Part shown: positions 26,819 to 35,579 of the stretch, one piece after another
Layout: each line of letters starts with the position of its first letter
How positions within the stretch are numbered: position 1 is the stretch's first letter
Assembly: GCF_000018885.1 (NCBI RefSeq)
Contig: NC_010168.1
Location: 1,054,001-1,118,000 of the forward strand
DNA length: 64,000 nucleotides
Reading direction: 5' to 3'
Origin: Renibacterium salmoninarum ATCC 33209
Lineage (GTDB): Bacteria > Actinomycetota > Actinomycetes > Actinomycetales > Micrococcaceae
Notes under the pieces: generated by a model
The model's input: the letters and a program-made list of their open reading frames with translations, nothing else
Database searches by the model: none
What the model was told of the DNA's origin: nothing
Translations under genes and position numbers: made by a program

Positions 26819-28597
26819 ATGTCTGATCAGATCAACGGTCCGACGCCGAACGAGGAGAACAAACAGCCGAAGCACGGCTGGTGGGACTCAGTCGAAGGCG
26901 GTAATGAATCGAAGAGTGAAGCCGCTGACGGCGCAGCAGTGAGCCCGGAAAGTAGCGCCGCTCAGCACAGCGAGCCTTCCGAGGCTAGTCCGCTTGAGAC
27001 AAATCAAACTGAGACTCATCAGACCGAGCGGCTTTCGCAGAGCTCATTCACTAGCCCGTCGCAGTCCTGGGCTGACTCCCAGCCAACTGAGCCGCAACCG
27101 ACCGAGCCGATCAGCGCACAGCCAGCTGACCCCCAGCCGACGCAGCCGCAACCGATGCTGCCGACGCAGCCGGTACACCAGCCGCGGCACGGCCAATATG
27201 CGGGCGGTGCTTCATATGGCACTCAGCCCGGTCACGAGGTGCCAACGGCTAACCAAACACCGGGCGCAACGCCGCACTACGGGCAAGCTGGCGCGTGCAA
27301 CGGTGCTTTTGGCACTCCCACACCGGCACCAGGCGCCTCGCCCGTCAAAACGGAAAAAAAGCGTTTCGGTGCCGGGGTTCTGATTAGTGGCATGGTGATT
27401 GCCGCTTTGATCGGCGGCGGGGCGGCCGCAGGAAGTTCTGCCCTTTTGAACGGCAACCGCTCCTCCTCGGTTTCACAACAACAAAACCAAAACGCTCCGG
27501 TTGTGGTGAACAACCCGGACAAGGTCAATGCCGTGACTGTCGCCGCACAAAAAGCATCCCCCTCCGTAGTGACTATTGCGGTGAGCAGCGGAAATTCGGC
27601 CGGCAGTGGCTCGGGCATTATTTTGGATACGGATGGCAACATCTTGACCAATACCCACGTGGTCACGCTGGATGGCAAGGTTGCTAACCCAACATTGCAG
27701 GTCAAACTCAATGACGGACGCCTGTTCAATGCCAAGGTCGTTGGCACCGATCCGCTCAATGACTTGGCGGTCGTCAAAATTGATGCACCAAATCTCACAC
27801 CCGCTGAACTCGGCGATTCGTCGAAGACCAACGTGGGGGACACTGTCATCGCTATCGGCACACCATTGCAGCTTTCCTTGAGTAATACCGTGACCGACGG
27901 CATCATTTCTTCGAATAATCGCACTATTTCGGTAGCTTCTTCGGCTGCGCCGAAGAGCCAGGGTGACACTTCGAGCGATGGTAGCTCCAGCAAGGGCAAC
28001 GGAGGGTTCAACTTTGCGCCACCGGACGGTTCAACTCCCAATAGCAGCGCTCAAGGTTCGATCAATCTCAACGTGATCCAAACTGACGCGGCAATCAATC
28101 CCGGCAACTCGGGTGGCGCGTTGGTCAACTCTAGCGGTCAAGTCATTGGTGTCAACGTAGCAATTGCCGGCGCCAGTTCGGGATCGAGCGAAGGATCAAG
28201 CGGAAACATTGGTGTTGGCTTCTCAATTCCGATCAATACTGCTAAGTGGGTCTCGCAACAGATCATCAAGAACGGCAGCGCCACGCACGGAATGCTTGGC
28301 GTCAGCGTTCAGCCAAAAGCACCTGGCGATGACAGCAGCAGTAACCAGCAATCCAGCAGCCAGTTCTCGGTTGGTGCCTTGGTCGCCTCGGTAACCGATG
28401 GCTCGGCAGCCTCGAAAGCCGGTCTCAAACAAGGTGATGTCATCACCAATTTCGGCAGCCGGGTGATTGACGACGCGTCCTCGCTCACCGCCGCAGTTAT
28501 GGAGCAGCAAGCCGGGGCCACGGTCAAGGTGACCTTCACTCGTGGTGGCCAATCGCAATCGGTAGACGTCACGCTCGACGCGAAGAGCAACGGCTAA
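26819..28597 (+). CDS. HtrA/DegP-like membrane-anchored serine protease with PDZ domain
   Basis: About 592 residues. A 180-residue acidic Pro/Gln/Thr-rich cytoplasmic region (repeats such as SQPTEPQPTEP) precedes one membrane segment near 186-205 (GVLISGMVIAALIGGGAAAG). The trypsin-like domain has His in TNTHVV, Asp in NDLAVVKI and Ser in NPGNSGGAL. A C-terminal PDZ domain (GSAASKAGLKQGDVITNFG) follows. This is the actinobacterial PepD/HtrA type, degrading or refolding damaged exported proteins. The start ATG 26819 has CAGGGGA 8 bases upstream. A poly-Ser insertion in the protease domain (GDTSSDGSSSKGNGG) is a low-complexity loop. It is intact. Confidence 0.92.
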   Translation: MSDQINGPTPNEENKQPKHGWWDSVEGGNESKSEAADGAAVSPESSAAQHSEPSEASPLETNQTETHQTERLSQSSFTSPSQSWADSQPTEPQPTEPISAQPADPQPTQPQPMLPTQPVHQPRHGQYAGGASYGTQPGHEVPTANQTPGATPHYGQAGACNGAFGTPTPAPGASPVKTEKKRFGAGVLISGMVIAALIGGGAAAGSSALLNGNRSSSVSQQQNQNAPVVVNNPDKVNAVTVAAQKASPSVVTIAVSSGNSAGSGSGIILDTDGNILTNTHVVTLDGKVANPTLQVKLNDGRLFNAKVVGTDPLNDLAVVKIDAPNLTPAELGDSSKTNVGDTVIAIGTPLQLSLSNTVTDGIISSNNRTISVASSAAPKSQGDTSSDGSSSKGNGGFNFAPPDGSTPNSSAQGSINLNVIQTDAAINPGNSGGALVNSSGQVIGVNVAIAGASSGSSEGSSGNIGVGFSIPINTAKWVSQQIIKNGSATHGMLGVSVQPKAPGDDSSSNQQSSSQFSVGALVASVTDGSAASKAGLKQGDVITNFGSRVIDDASSLTAAVMEQQAGATVKVTFTRGGQSQSVDVTLDAKSNG

Positions 28598-28609
28598 AAA
28601 CTAACGAAT

Positions 28610-28670
28610 CCGCTCCCGTGCTTCTGTAAGTGACCAGCTGGTCGAAGAAGCGCGGGAGCGGTTTCGGTTT
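28610..28670 (+). terminator. Terminator after the HtrA-like gene (convergent with the ABC permease remnant)
   Basis: Arms 28610-28625 and 28646-28661 pair over 16 positions with one wobble. The 20-base loop contains a secondary CCAGCTGG. TTTCGGTTT follows. It begins 13 bases after the htrA stop. Confidence 0.8.
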
Positions 28671-28673
28671 AGA

Positions 28674-30053
28674 TCAGAATCGCTCTGGTGCGCGTAAGAC
28701 AGTCGAAACTACGGGTGAGGTAGATTTCAGGCTGAGCCACACCAGGGCGATTCCTGCTGCTAAACAGCTGAGCACAGTGGCTGGATTAGTCAACAGTGGA
28801 AGTGCAGTGAGTGGAAAAGCACCACTGCTGCAATAACGGCCGAGCCGAGTGAAACAACACAGAGCGGCACCATGACGGCACGAGCGCGCGCAGCTTCAAG
28901 GACCCGCCTAGGTGCCCCAAACCGGTCCAAGCTGACCAAAACGTCGGCGCGGTCCAAGATTTGCGATGCCTGGTTGACGCCTACCGAACAGGCCACCATC
29001 AGGAATGAAACGACCACGGTGATGATTACTCCAGTACGGATATCTGCAATCAATATAGAGGTCATCCCCACTGTTTGAACCAGAAGACTCGGCCGTGCTG
29101 ATGACCGCTAATCCAACGCCGGTAAATACCGCCATGAAACTAGTCATCGCCACACCAGACACTTGCCGCCAGGCTGCCTTAGGCGAGTCCAAGATTTGCC
29201 GGGCGGACAAGAGCTTTGCTGGCCTCACGGCCCGGCGGAGCTGCCGTTTTGCGATGCCGCGAATCACTGCCGGGCCCATGAGGTTCAGTAAGCCCAGGAC
29301 GCCGCCAAAGCCGACTACCAAGACGATTCCCATGGCAAGAATCGACGGGGCTAAAGCCAAGTTGGACATCGCCGCGTAGACCCCGGCAACGACCAGAACC
29401 CCCAATACAATGCGTAGTGCAGCGACCTTCGGCGGATTCGCACGGGTACGCACGCCCAACGGTGAAATGTTCACCCGGCGTAAGCCAATCGCCGAGCTGA
29501 GCACGGACAGGATCGCGATGAAGAGGACAACGGCAGCAATGATTAGCGGGTTGAGCAACAAGGCGTCGAAGCCCAGCGGATTGCCGCGGAACGGAATCAA
29601 TGCCACGACTGGTAGCAGCACAAAGTAGCCAGCCACGCCGGCAAAAGCCCCGATAAGCGCCAGTGCACTGGATTCCAAAACCGTCATGGTGCCCACGAGT
29701 GCAGGCGTAGCACCGAGCAGCCGAAGCGTGGACAACTTGTCATCGCGACGCCGTGCGGAAAGTCGAGCGGCAGAACCACCTAAGGCAATTAACGGGACCG
29801 CCAGTAATGCGACGGCGATTCCGGCGAGTATTTGATAGAAACCGCCAGTTTCGTCATTCCAGCGGAAGAAGGACAACGCCCACGATAACACTGTCAGCAG
29901 CAATGCCGTAGTCAAGGTAAACGCGAAGACCGGTAAAATGAGTGTACTGCGCCCCGCGCCGCCACGGGCCGTGAGCCGACTCAGTCGAATGGCGGTGACG
30001 AAGCCCAGGGATTTACCAGCAGCGGGTGCCTGCAATGCCAAATCGAGGCTCAT
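28674..30053 (-). pseudogene. FtsX-like ABC transporter permease, two frameshifts
   Basis: From ATG 30053 (overlapping the ATPase stop in ATGA) a frame encodes an FtsX/MacB-type permease: the helix LILPVFAFTLTTALLLTVLSW, three further membrane pairs, then RPAKLLSARQILDSPKAAWR. Near 29066 (a C4 run on the plus strand) the sense reading moves to a second frame (TSILIADIRTGVIITVVVSF). Near 28800 it moves again to a third, ending LTNPATVLSCLAAGIALVW and a stop at 28674. A permease of about 460 residues is thus broken twice. It paired with the adjacent, also broken, ATPase; such pairs export antibiotics or lipoprotein-like substrates. Confidence 0.85.
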
Positions 30054-30127
30054 TGGACCGACCAACTTGTGCTAATCGCCGTCGAACTTGGGGCAGAAGC
30101 TGAGGCTGGAAACTGCTCCTGAGCGGT

Positions 30128-30163
30128 GTCGCGAACAACGCGGCCGTCGCGAACAACGCGGCC
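30128..30163. repeat. 18-bp perfect tandem duplication inside the ATPase remnant
   Basis: The unit GTCGCGAACAACGCGGCC occurs twice head to tail (30128-30145, 30146-30163), followed by the first 8 bases of a third copy. On the minus strand it encodes a duplicated DGRVVR hexapeptide near the C-terminus of the ABC ATPase. Confidence 0.9.
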
Positions 30164-30777
30164 GTCGCGAAGCTCGATCAGCCGGCCGCATCGCGCGGCA
30201 ACTGAGGGGTCAGTGACAACAACCAAGGTCTTTCCCATCCCCACAGTGCTGTCCAATAATGCGTCCATCACCTCGGCGGAGGTATTTGAGTCGAGAGCAC
30301 CGGTGGGCTCATCGGCAAAGATCACATTGGCGCCGGTTACCTGTGCGCGGGCAATGGCAACACGTTGGGCCTGTCCGCCGGAAAGCTCGCCAATTCGGCG
30401 TTGCTCCATGCCACCCAAGCCAAGAGCCGTAAGCCAGCGCGCAGCGTAACCTTCGGCTAGTTCTCGATTGCTGCCGTTGAGCATCAGGGCTAGCGCAACA
30501 TTTTCCAGCGCGGTCAGCTCAGGAAGTAACAATCCTTACTGGAAGACGAAACCAAAGGACTCGCGACGGAGCCTTGACCGCTCAGTCTCACGTAAGGAGC
30601 TGATGGTTTGTAAGCCGGCGGCAGTGGTTAACGTCACGGAACCCGCATCAGGGGTAATGATGCCGGCCAAACAATGCAACAGCGTAGTTTTTCCAGAACC
30701 GGAAGCGCCCATGATGGCTACGGATTCACCACTGAGCAAATCCACATTGAATCGCTCCGGTGTGTCCTGAGGGTTTC

Positions 30778-31668
30778 TCAGACGATGAGCCTGTCGGCGG
30801 CTGCCGTGCTCTGGTAGTGATTGTAGTAGTGGTTTTCTAGCTCTACTGGTGGGATGTCTCCGCAGTACTGGTAGAGCCTTCGGTGGTTGTACCAATCGAC
30901 CCATTCAGCGGTGCCGATTTCGACTTCTTCTAGAGTCCGCCAGGGCTTGCCGGGTTTGATCAGCTCGGTCTTATAAAGCCCGTTGATGGTTTCCGCCAAG
31001 GCGTTGTCGTAACTATCACCCACAGAACCGATCGAGGGGCGGATACCGGTCTGGGCCAGGCGTTCGGTGAAGGCCAAGGAGGCGTATTGAGCCCCGGCAT
31101 CGTGATGATGAATCACCCCGGAAATCTCAGCCCCGGCCCGTTCACGACTCCAGATTGCCTGATTAACTGCGTTGAGCACTAGCACGGTGTTCATAGAAGC
31201 ACTCGCTGACCAGCCCAGGATCCTCCGAGAGTAAGCATCGATCACGAAGGCAACATAGACCCACCCGGACCAGGTCGAAACATAGGTGAAATCATCTACC
31301 CATAGCCGATCCGGTGCCGTTGGTGTGAAATCACGGCGGACCAAGTCCTTCGCTCGGGCTGCCTTCGAGTCTTTGATCGTGGTGCGTTTGACCTTGCCAC
31401 GGACCGCACCCTGTATGCCAAGTAACCCCATGAGCCGTTCTACCGTGCACCTGGCCACCGGCACACCTTCACGGTTCATCGCCAACCAGACTTTCCTGGT
31501 GCCGTAAACCCCGTAATTAGCGGCATACACCTTCTGGATCACGGGCTTGAGCACCTCATCACGTTGTTCTCGGTGAGATCGTGTTTTATCCACCCATTCG
31601 TAGTACGTGGACGGGGTGGTCTTCACCCCGTCCCAGTAAGCACCTGGCAGATCGACTCGACACCCCAC
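30778..31668 (-). CDS. IS3-family transposase OrfB (DDE integrase), copy 1
   Basis: The 296-residue reading frame has a retroviral-integrase-like catalytic core. DDE residues lie in WVDDFTYVSTW, VIHHHDAGAQYAS and YDNALAETINGLYKTELI. NYGVYGTRKVWLAMNREGV and ARCTVERLMGLLGIQG are the HTH_21 region. The first 15 or so residues of this frame (MGCRVDLPGAYWDG) are spurious. The genuine N-terminus (TTLIVKYIKDHAG...WGVESICQVLTGTG) lies in the +1 frame and meets this one at GGGGTGA (31629-31623). Codons identical in both copies mean this is a property of the element. Confidence 0.9.
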   Translation of the reverse strand: MGCRVDLPGAYWDGVKTTPSTYYEWVDKTRSHREQRDEVLKPVIQKVYAANYGVYGTRKVWLAMNREGVPVARCTVERLMGLLGIQGAVRGKVKRTTIKDSKAARAKDLVRRDFTPTAPDRLWVDDFTYVSTWSGWVYVAFVIDAYSRRILGWSASASMNTVLVLNAVNQAIWSRERAGAEISGVIHHHDAGAQYASLAFTERLAQTGIRPSIGSVGDSYDNALAETINGLYKTELIKPGKPWRTLEEVEIGTAEWVDWYNHRRLYQYCGDIPPVELENHYYNHYQSTAAADRLIV

Positions 31669-31677
31669 CGCAATCCA

Positions 31678-32043
31678 TTATTCTCGCGGTGACCGGCATG
31701 GTCCTTGATGTATTTCACGATCAGTGTTGTGGCGGTCGAGTTCGACCGCGAAAAAAGCTGAAGCACTCCGAAGGATCGCGTTCGCCCGTTTCAGCTCAGC
31801 GTTCTCACGCCGTAACCGTTTCAGCTCGGCCGATTCCGTGCTCGTTGTTCCAGTTCTAGTACCAACATCGATCTCGGCTTGCCGGACCCATTTACGCACC
31901 GTTTCCGGCACACCCACACCCAAAAGCTGGGCAACTTTTTGCATCGCCGCCCACTCCGAAGATGCACCCTCCATCTCCGCCACCATGCGCACCGTACGAT
32001 CCTTCAACTCCTGCGGATACCGTGTCGTAGTTTTCCCTGCCAT
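31678..32043 (-). CDS. IS3-family transposase OrfA (HTH), copy 1
   Basis: The 121-residue protein has an N-terminal HTH_Tnp_1 domain (RYPQELKDRTVRMVAEMEG, KVAQLLGVGVPETVRKWV). A leucine-zipper-like segment (ELKRLRRENAELKRANAIL) and SASAFFAVELDR follow, where IS3 elements normally join OrfA to OrfB. It binds the terminal repeats and forms the fusion transposase with OrfB. It ends in the same reading frame as OrfB's body, not the canonical -1 relation. Confidence 0.9.
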   Translation of the reverse strand: MAGKTTTRYPQELKDRTVRMVAEMEGASSEWAAMQKVAQLLGVGVPETVRKWVRQAEIDVGTRTGTTSTESAELKRLRRENAELKRANAILRSASAFFAVELDRHNTDREIHQGPCRSPRE

Positions 32044-32348
32044 GTCCTGATCCTCTCAAACAAGAAAGTCTCCGGACACACCGGGGCGATTCACCTCGAT
32101 TCCGGCCAGCGCAATAGTGTTGTTCTGCGAACCATAGCTTTTCTGTAGGTTGCGAGTGCTGAGGATGATTGAATTCATAGCTCTAGCATCCGTTCCATTG
32201 TGGTGTCGCGGCATCGGGCTCTAGCAGGAGATTCGGCGCGCTGACCCATACCTCGGGATGACAGATTCGACACATGGAATGTCCGTGACGGCGGGAATCC
32301 ACTAAGCTCCGAAGGAGAGGTTCGCCCACCAGGAGAGGTTTTCCGAGC

Positions 32349-33182
32349 ATGGCCAAAGCAAGCCGAACAGACGGCAACTCATCAGCACCGCTGACGATTG
32401 CGGTGCTGGTCAAATACGTACCTGATGCCCAGTTTGACAGGCAGTTGGCTGGTCCGCAGCATACTGTTGATCGATCTGAGAGCATCTTGTCCGAGCTGGA
32501 CGAGTATCCGATCGAAGCCGCCTTGAAGCTTTCTGAAGAGCGCGGCGGAGAATCGGCGGGGAACCGAGTCATTGCCATCACGGTGGGTCCGGAGTCGGCG
32601 CAAGCCGCCGTCAAAAAGGCGCTTAAAATTGGCGCCTACGAAGGCGTACATCTGAGTGATCCGGCCCTGGCAGGCTCCGATGTGACAGGAACGTCTGTTG
32701 CTCTGGCTGCGCTGATCGGTTCGCTGGGCAGCGTTGATTTGGTGCTGACCGGAATGGCTTCCACCGACGGCGAAACCTCAATGGTTCCAGCGCAGCTTGC
32801 GGCGAGGCTAGGCATTGCGCAGATTACCTTTGCTTCAACCCTTGAAGTCGACGGCGACACCGTGCAGGCTCGACACGACGGCGATGGATACTCCGAATTG
32901 CTCGAAGCTAGCTTGCCAGCTCTGGTCTCAGTAACAGACCAGGTCAATGACCCGCGGTATCCAAATTTCAAAGCCATGATGGCGGCCAAAAAGCGCAAAG
33001 TCACCGTGGTATCGCTGGCAGATTTAGGCATCGACCCAAATTCAGTGGGCAGCCAAGGGGCCTTGACCACTATCACCGAGGCTTCGACTCGGCCGCCACG
33101 CAGCGCGGGAAACATCATTACGGACAATGGAGATGCCGGCATCAAGCTGGTGGACTTCCTTGTTGAACAGAAACTGCTTTAA
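32349..33182 (+). CDS. etfB: Electron transfer flavoprotein subunit beta
   Basis: The 277-residue protein shows the ETF beta/FixA pattern: LVKYVPDAQF near the start, ALKLSEERGG, VIAITVGPESA, and the nucleotide-site GMASTDGETSMVPAQLAARLG. DPRYPNFKAMMAAKKRKV is the family signature. With EtfA it carries electrons from acyl-CoA and related dehydrogenases to the respiratory chain. AGGAGAGG lies about 9 bases before the ATG. etfA follows after 21 bases, forming an intact operon between two damaged regions. Confidence 0.95.
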   Translation: MAKASRTDGNSSAPLTIAVLVKYVPDAQFDRQLAGPQHTVDRSESILSELDEYPIEAALKLSEERGGESAGNRVIAITVGPESAQAAVKKALKIGAYEGVHLSDPALAGSDVTGTSVALAALIGSLGSVDLVLTGMASTDGETSMVPAQLAARLGIAQITFASTLEVDGDTVQARHDGDGYSELLEASLPALVSVTDQVNDPRYPNFKAMMAAKKRKVTVVSLADLGIDPNSVGSQGALTTITEASTRPPRSAGNIITDNGDAGIKLVDFLVEQKLL

Positions 33183-33203
33183 GAGAGCGCGGGGAAATCT
33201 ACT

Positions 33204-34157
33204 ATGAGTGACATTGTTGTCTTTATTGATCAGCCTGGCGATTCGCTTGGCAAAGCGCACCGAGAATTACTGACCTTTGCGCACCGTGCCGGAACTCCGG
33301 TAGCCGTCGTCGTCGGCGTAGTCCCAGCGGGAGTATTGGCCGAGCTGGGCAGCTATGGAGTCGTGCAGGTATTTTCCAGCGAACAAGCTGAGCTGACGAA
33401 TTATTCAGTAGTACCCAAAGCCGAATTTCTGGCCACCATTGCGGTCAAAGTTGGCACCCGTGCGGTTCTCACCGGAAACTCTTCGGAGCAAAAGGACATT
33501 GCGGCTCGGGTAGCCGTTTCGCTAGCTGCAGGGGTGATTTCTGATGCCGTCGGACTAGATGAGCAGCTGGTGGCCGAAAAGTCAGTGTTGGCAGGTTCGT
33601 ATTCGGTGCGAGCAAAAACTACCAGTCCGGTGTCAGTGATCGCGCTGAAATCGAATAGTACTGAGCCAGAAGTTTCACCAAACCCTCAGCAAGCCGTTCT
33701 AGAAAGCGTGACTGTCGATTTTTCTACGGCGGCATGGGGCAGCAAGGTTCTTGAGCGCACCGACAGGCCAGCTAACGGACGACCAGAACTAAGTGATGCT
33801 CGAATCGTGGTGGCAGGTGGTCGCGGGGTCGACGGCGATTTTGGTCCGGTTGAAGCTTTAGCGGACGCCCTTGGTGCGGCCGTTGGCGCTTCGCGCGCAG
33901 CAACTGATGCGGGTTGGATTGACCATGCGGCGCAAGTCGGGCAGACCGGCAAAACGGTATCGCCACAACTCTATATTTCAGTCGGAATCTCGGGCGCGAT
34001 TCAGCAAAAAGCTGGTATGCAAACCGCCAAACTCATCGTGGCGGTTAACAAGGACGCGGATTCGCCAGTTTTCGAAATTGCAGACCTGGGCATTGTTGGC
34101 GATCTATTCAAAGTCTTGCCGCAAGCCGTTGAGGAAATCAACCGACGCAGACAGTAA
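33204..34157 (+). CDS. etfA: Electron transfer flavoprotein subunit alpha
   Basis: The 317-residue protein has an N-terminal alpha/beta domain and the C-terminal FAD-binding domain. The latter contains DARIVVAGGRGV, GAAVGASRAATDAGWI, VGISGAIQQKAGMQ and VAVNKDADSPVFEIADLGIVGD. These are canonical FixB/EtfA FAD-contact motifs. It is the partner of the upstream etfB and is intact. It is followed by a 120-base gap with a putative operator before the monooxygenase remnant. Confidence 0.95.
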   Translation: MSDIVVFIDQPGDSLGKAHRELLTFAHRAGTPVAVVVGVVPAGVLAELGSYGVVQVFSSEQAELTNYSVVPKAEFLATIAVKVGTRAVLTGNSSEQKDIAARVAVSLAAGVISDAVGLDEQLVAEKSVLAGSYSVRAKTTSPVSVIALKSNSTEPEVSPNPQQAVLESVTVDFSTAAWGSKVLERTDRPANGRPELSDARIVVAGGRGVDGDFGPVEALADALGAAVGASRAATDAGWIDHAAQVGQTGKTVSPQLYISVGISGAIQQKAGMQTAKLIVAVNKDADSPVFEIADLGIVGDLFKVLPQAVEEINRRRQ

Positions 34158-34237
34158 GTCATAGGCTACATCTGGCCCGGATTGGCAAGCATCTGTGGCA
34201 TTTTTCACATTATAATAATGGCTCTCATTTTGGTGTC

Positions 34238-34251
34238 TAAGGTTGTCCTTA
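34238..34251. promoter_or_regulatory. Short inverted repeat upstream of the monooxygenase remnant
   Basis: TAAGG-ttgt-CCTTA lies 26 bases before the ATG at 34277 and downstream of an AT-rich TATAATAAT stretch (34211-34219) that could be a -10 element. It may be an operator. The arms are only 5 bp, so chance is possible. Confidence 0.35.
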
Positions 34252-34276
34252 CTATTCACCATGTGAGGGAGGCGCC

Positions 34277-35527
34277 ATGTCCGAAAACGGTCAGAAAATT
34301 GGCACGGTCATCATTGGGGCTGGCCAATCCGGCTTGGCTTTGGCTTGGGAACTGCAGCAACGAGGCGAACATCCAATAATTTTGGAACGTGCATCAGCAG
34401 TGCATGCCTGGCGAGACGATCGCTGGGACAACTTCACTTTGGTAACGCCCAACTGGATGTGTCAATTACCCGGATATTCCTATCTGGGGGATGACCCGCA
34501 CGGCTTCATGGCTAAAGACGAGATCTTTGGTTGGTTGAAGGAGTAGGTTCGGGTCGTTGGCGCGGAAATTCGTGAAGGCGTGAACGTCGAATCGGTAACC
34601 GCTGAAGCTGGCGGATTCGTCCTCCAAACCAGCCAAGGGTGCTTGGAAGCGCGCAATGTGGTGTTGGCTACTGGCGGTGCATTCCAAGTGCCGTTCACAC
34701 CGGAGCTGGCCGCAGATCTGCCCGAGTCATTGCATCAGATTCATTCGATGGCCTACCGCAATGCCGCGCAGTTGCCTGCCGGTGGCGTGTTGGTAGTTGG
34801 CTCTGGCCAATCAGGTACTCAAATTGCCGAGGATCTGATGTTGGAAGGACGCCAAGTTCATCTTGCGCTTGGCAAGGCGCCCAGATACTCACGGTTCTAT
34901 CGTGGCAAAGACATGTTGGATTGGCTCGACGAACTTGGCCGAGACGGTCGGATATCCGGAATCTCGTTGGGGCGGGATAAGTTGACTTCGCCTTATGTCA
35001 CCGGGCGCGATGGCGGCCGAGACATCGACCTTTACGACTTTGCCGATCGCGGTATGCAACTTTACGGTCGGATCGCCAAAATCTCAGCAGCGGCAGTCTA
35101 TTTCGAGCCAACGGTCAATTTCTCACTGGAAAATGCGGACGCCTTTAACCGAGGTTTCAAAGGGATGGTGGATGCCTATGTTGCGGACCGAAATATTGAT
35201 GCTCCGCGCGAAGCGCCCTCGGTAGCTCGAGCACCGCTTGCTGAACCTGAACTGCTGGACTTTGCTGCCGCTGGAGTTACCAGTGTTATTTGGGCTACCG
35301 GGTTGAAGCAAGACTGCAGCTGGGTTGATTCTGCCGCGCTGGACGAGGCCGGTCAGATTCGGCATCTGGACGGTGCCACCGAGATTCCGGGGCTTTATTA
35401 TTTCCGCACGTCCGGTTTGCTCGGATCGGGGGCAAATTGGTTCGATCCAACGCCGATTGATGCCGGGCGGATCGCCGAGCAAATAGCAGCGAATTCGACG
35501 TTGACAGCCCGCCAGGACTGCGGGTAG
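34277..35527 (+). pseudogene. FAD-dependent flavin monooxygenase-like oxidoreductase with in-frame TAG
   Basis: A 417-codon frame from ATG 34277 (GGGAGG upstream) has an FAD Rossmann motif GAGQSGLALAWEL and the NADPH motif VVGSGQSGTQIAED. WATGLKQDCSWVD near the end resembles the YUCCA/TrkA-type flavin monooxygenases. A TAG at 34544-34546 interrupts it after FGWLKE, and the frame then continues VRVVGAEIREGVNVESV without a shift. Both dinucleotide-binding motifs survive, but only the C-terminal part could be re-initiated. A single point mutation is enough to explain the loss. The ancestral substrate is unknown. Confidence 0.87.
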
Positions 35528-35534
35528 GTGCGAC

Positions 35535-35573
35535 TGAGCTGCGGCCGGGCGGATATTTCCCGGCCGCAGCTCA
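35535..35573. terminator. Bidirectional hairpin between convergent genes
   Basis: A perfect 15-bp stem (TGAGCTGCGGCCGGG at 35535-35549 with 35559-35573) and a 9-base loop lie between the monooxygenase stop and the TipA-like stop. The T-run is weak (ATGCCTTT), so termination may depend on stem strength. Confidence 0.7.
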
Positions 35574-35579
35574 ATGCCT

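Larger units (their letters stand above)
30748..32093 (-). mobile_element. IS3-family insertion sequence, copy 1 (IS6110-like; possibly IS994)
   Basis: A 1346-bp element with terminal inverted repeats starting TGAATCGCYCCGGTGTGTCC at both ends (left end has T and a T/G difference relative to copy 2). It carries orfA and orfB on the minus strand. Flanking trinucleotides read AGG and ATG in the orientation of the disrupted gene, so a 3-bp target duplication is plausible with one later change. The transposase closely resembles the IS6110 protein as I remember it. In Renibacterium the name IS994 would fit, but I cannot confirm it. Copy 2 (47645-48990) has identical length and orientation and only a handful of base differences. 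Confidence 0.92.
30050..32178 (-). pseudogene. ABC transporter ATPase split by an insertion sequence and carrying an in-frame TAA
   Basis: The N-terminus (MNSIILSTRNLQKSYG to ALAGIE) is at 32178-32094. The IS occupies 30748-32093. The body resumes with DLLSGESVAIMGASGSGKTT (Walker A) at 30747. Downstream are FVFQ (Q-loop), then an ochre codon at 30536-30538, ELTALENVALALML, the signature LSGGQAQRVAIARA and Walker B VIFADEPTGALDS. Everything is in a single frame, so the lesions are the IS and one nonsense codon right after the Q-loop Gln. Removing the IS with a 3-base duplication gives GIEVDLLSGE, matching the family. This is a MacB/LolD-type ATPase partner of the FtsX-like permease. Confidence 0.9.

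Noticed and set aside
27277-28041. 254-codon minus-strand open frame within the HtrA-like gene
   Set aside because: Antisense to the protease domain with no family motif; shadow of a GC-biased gene.
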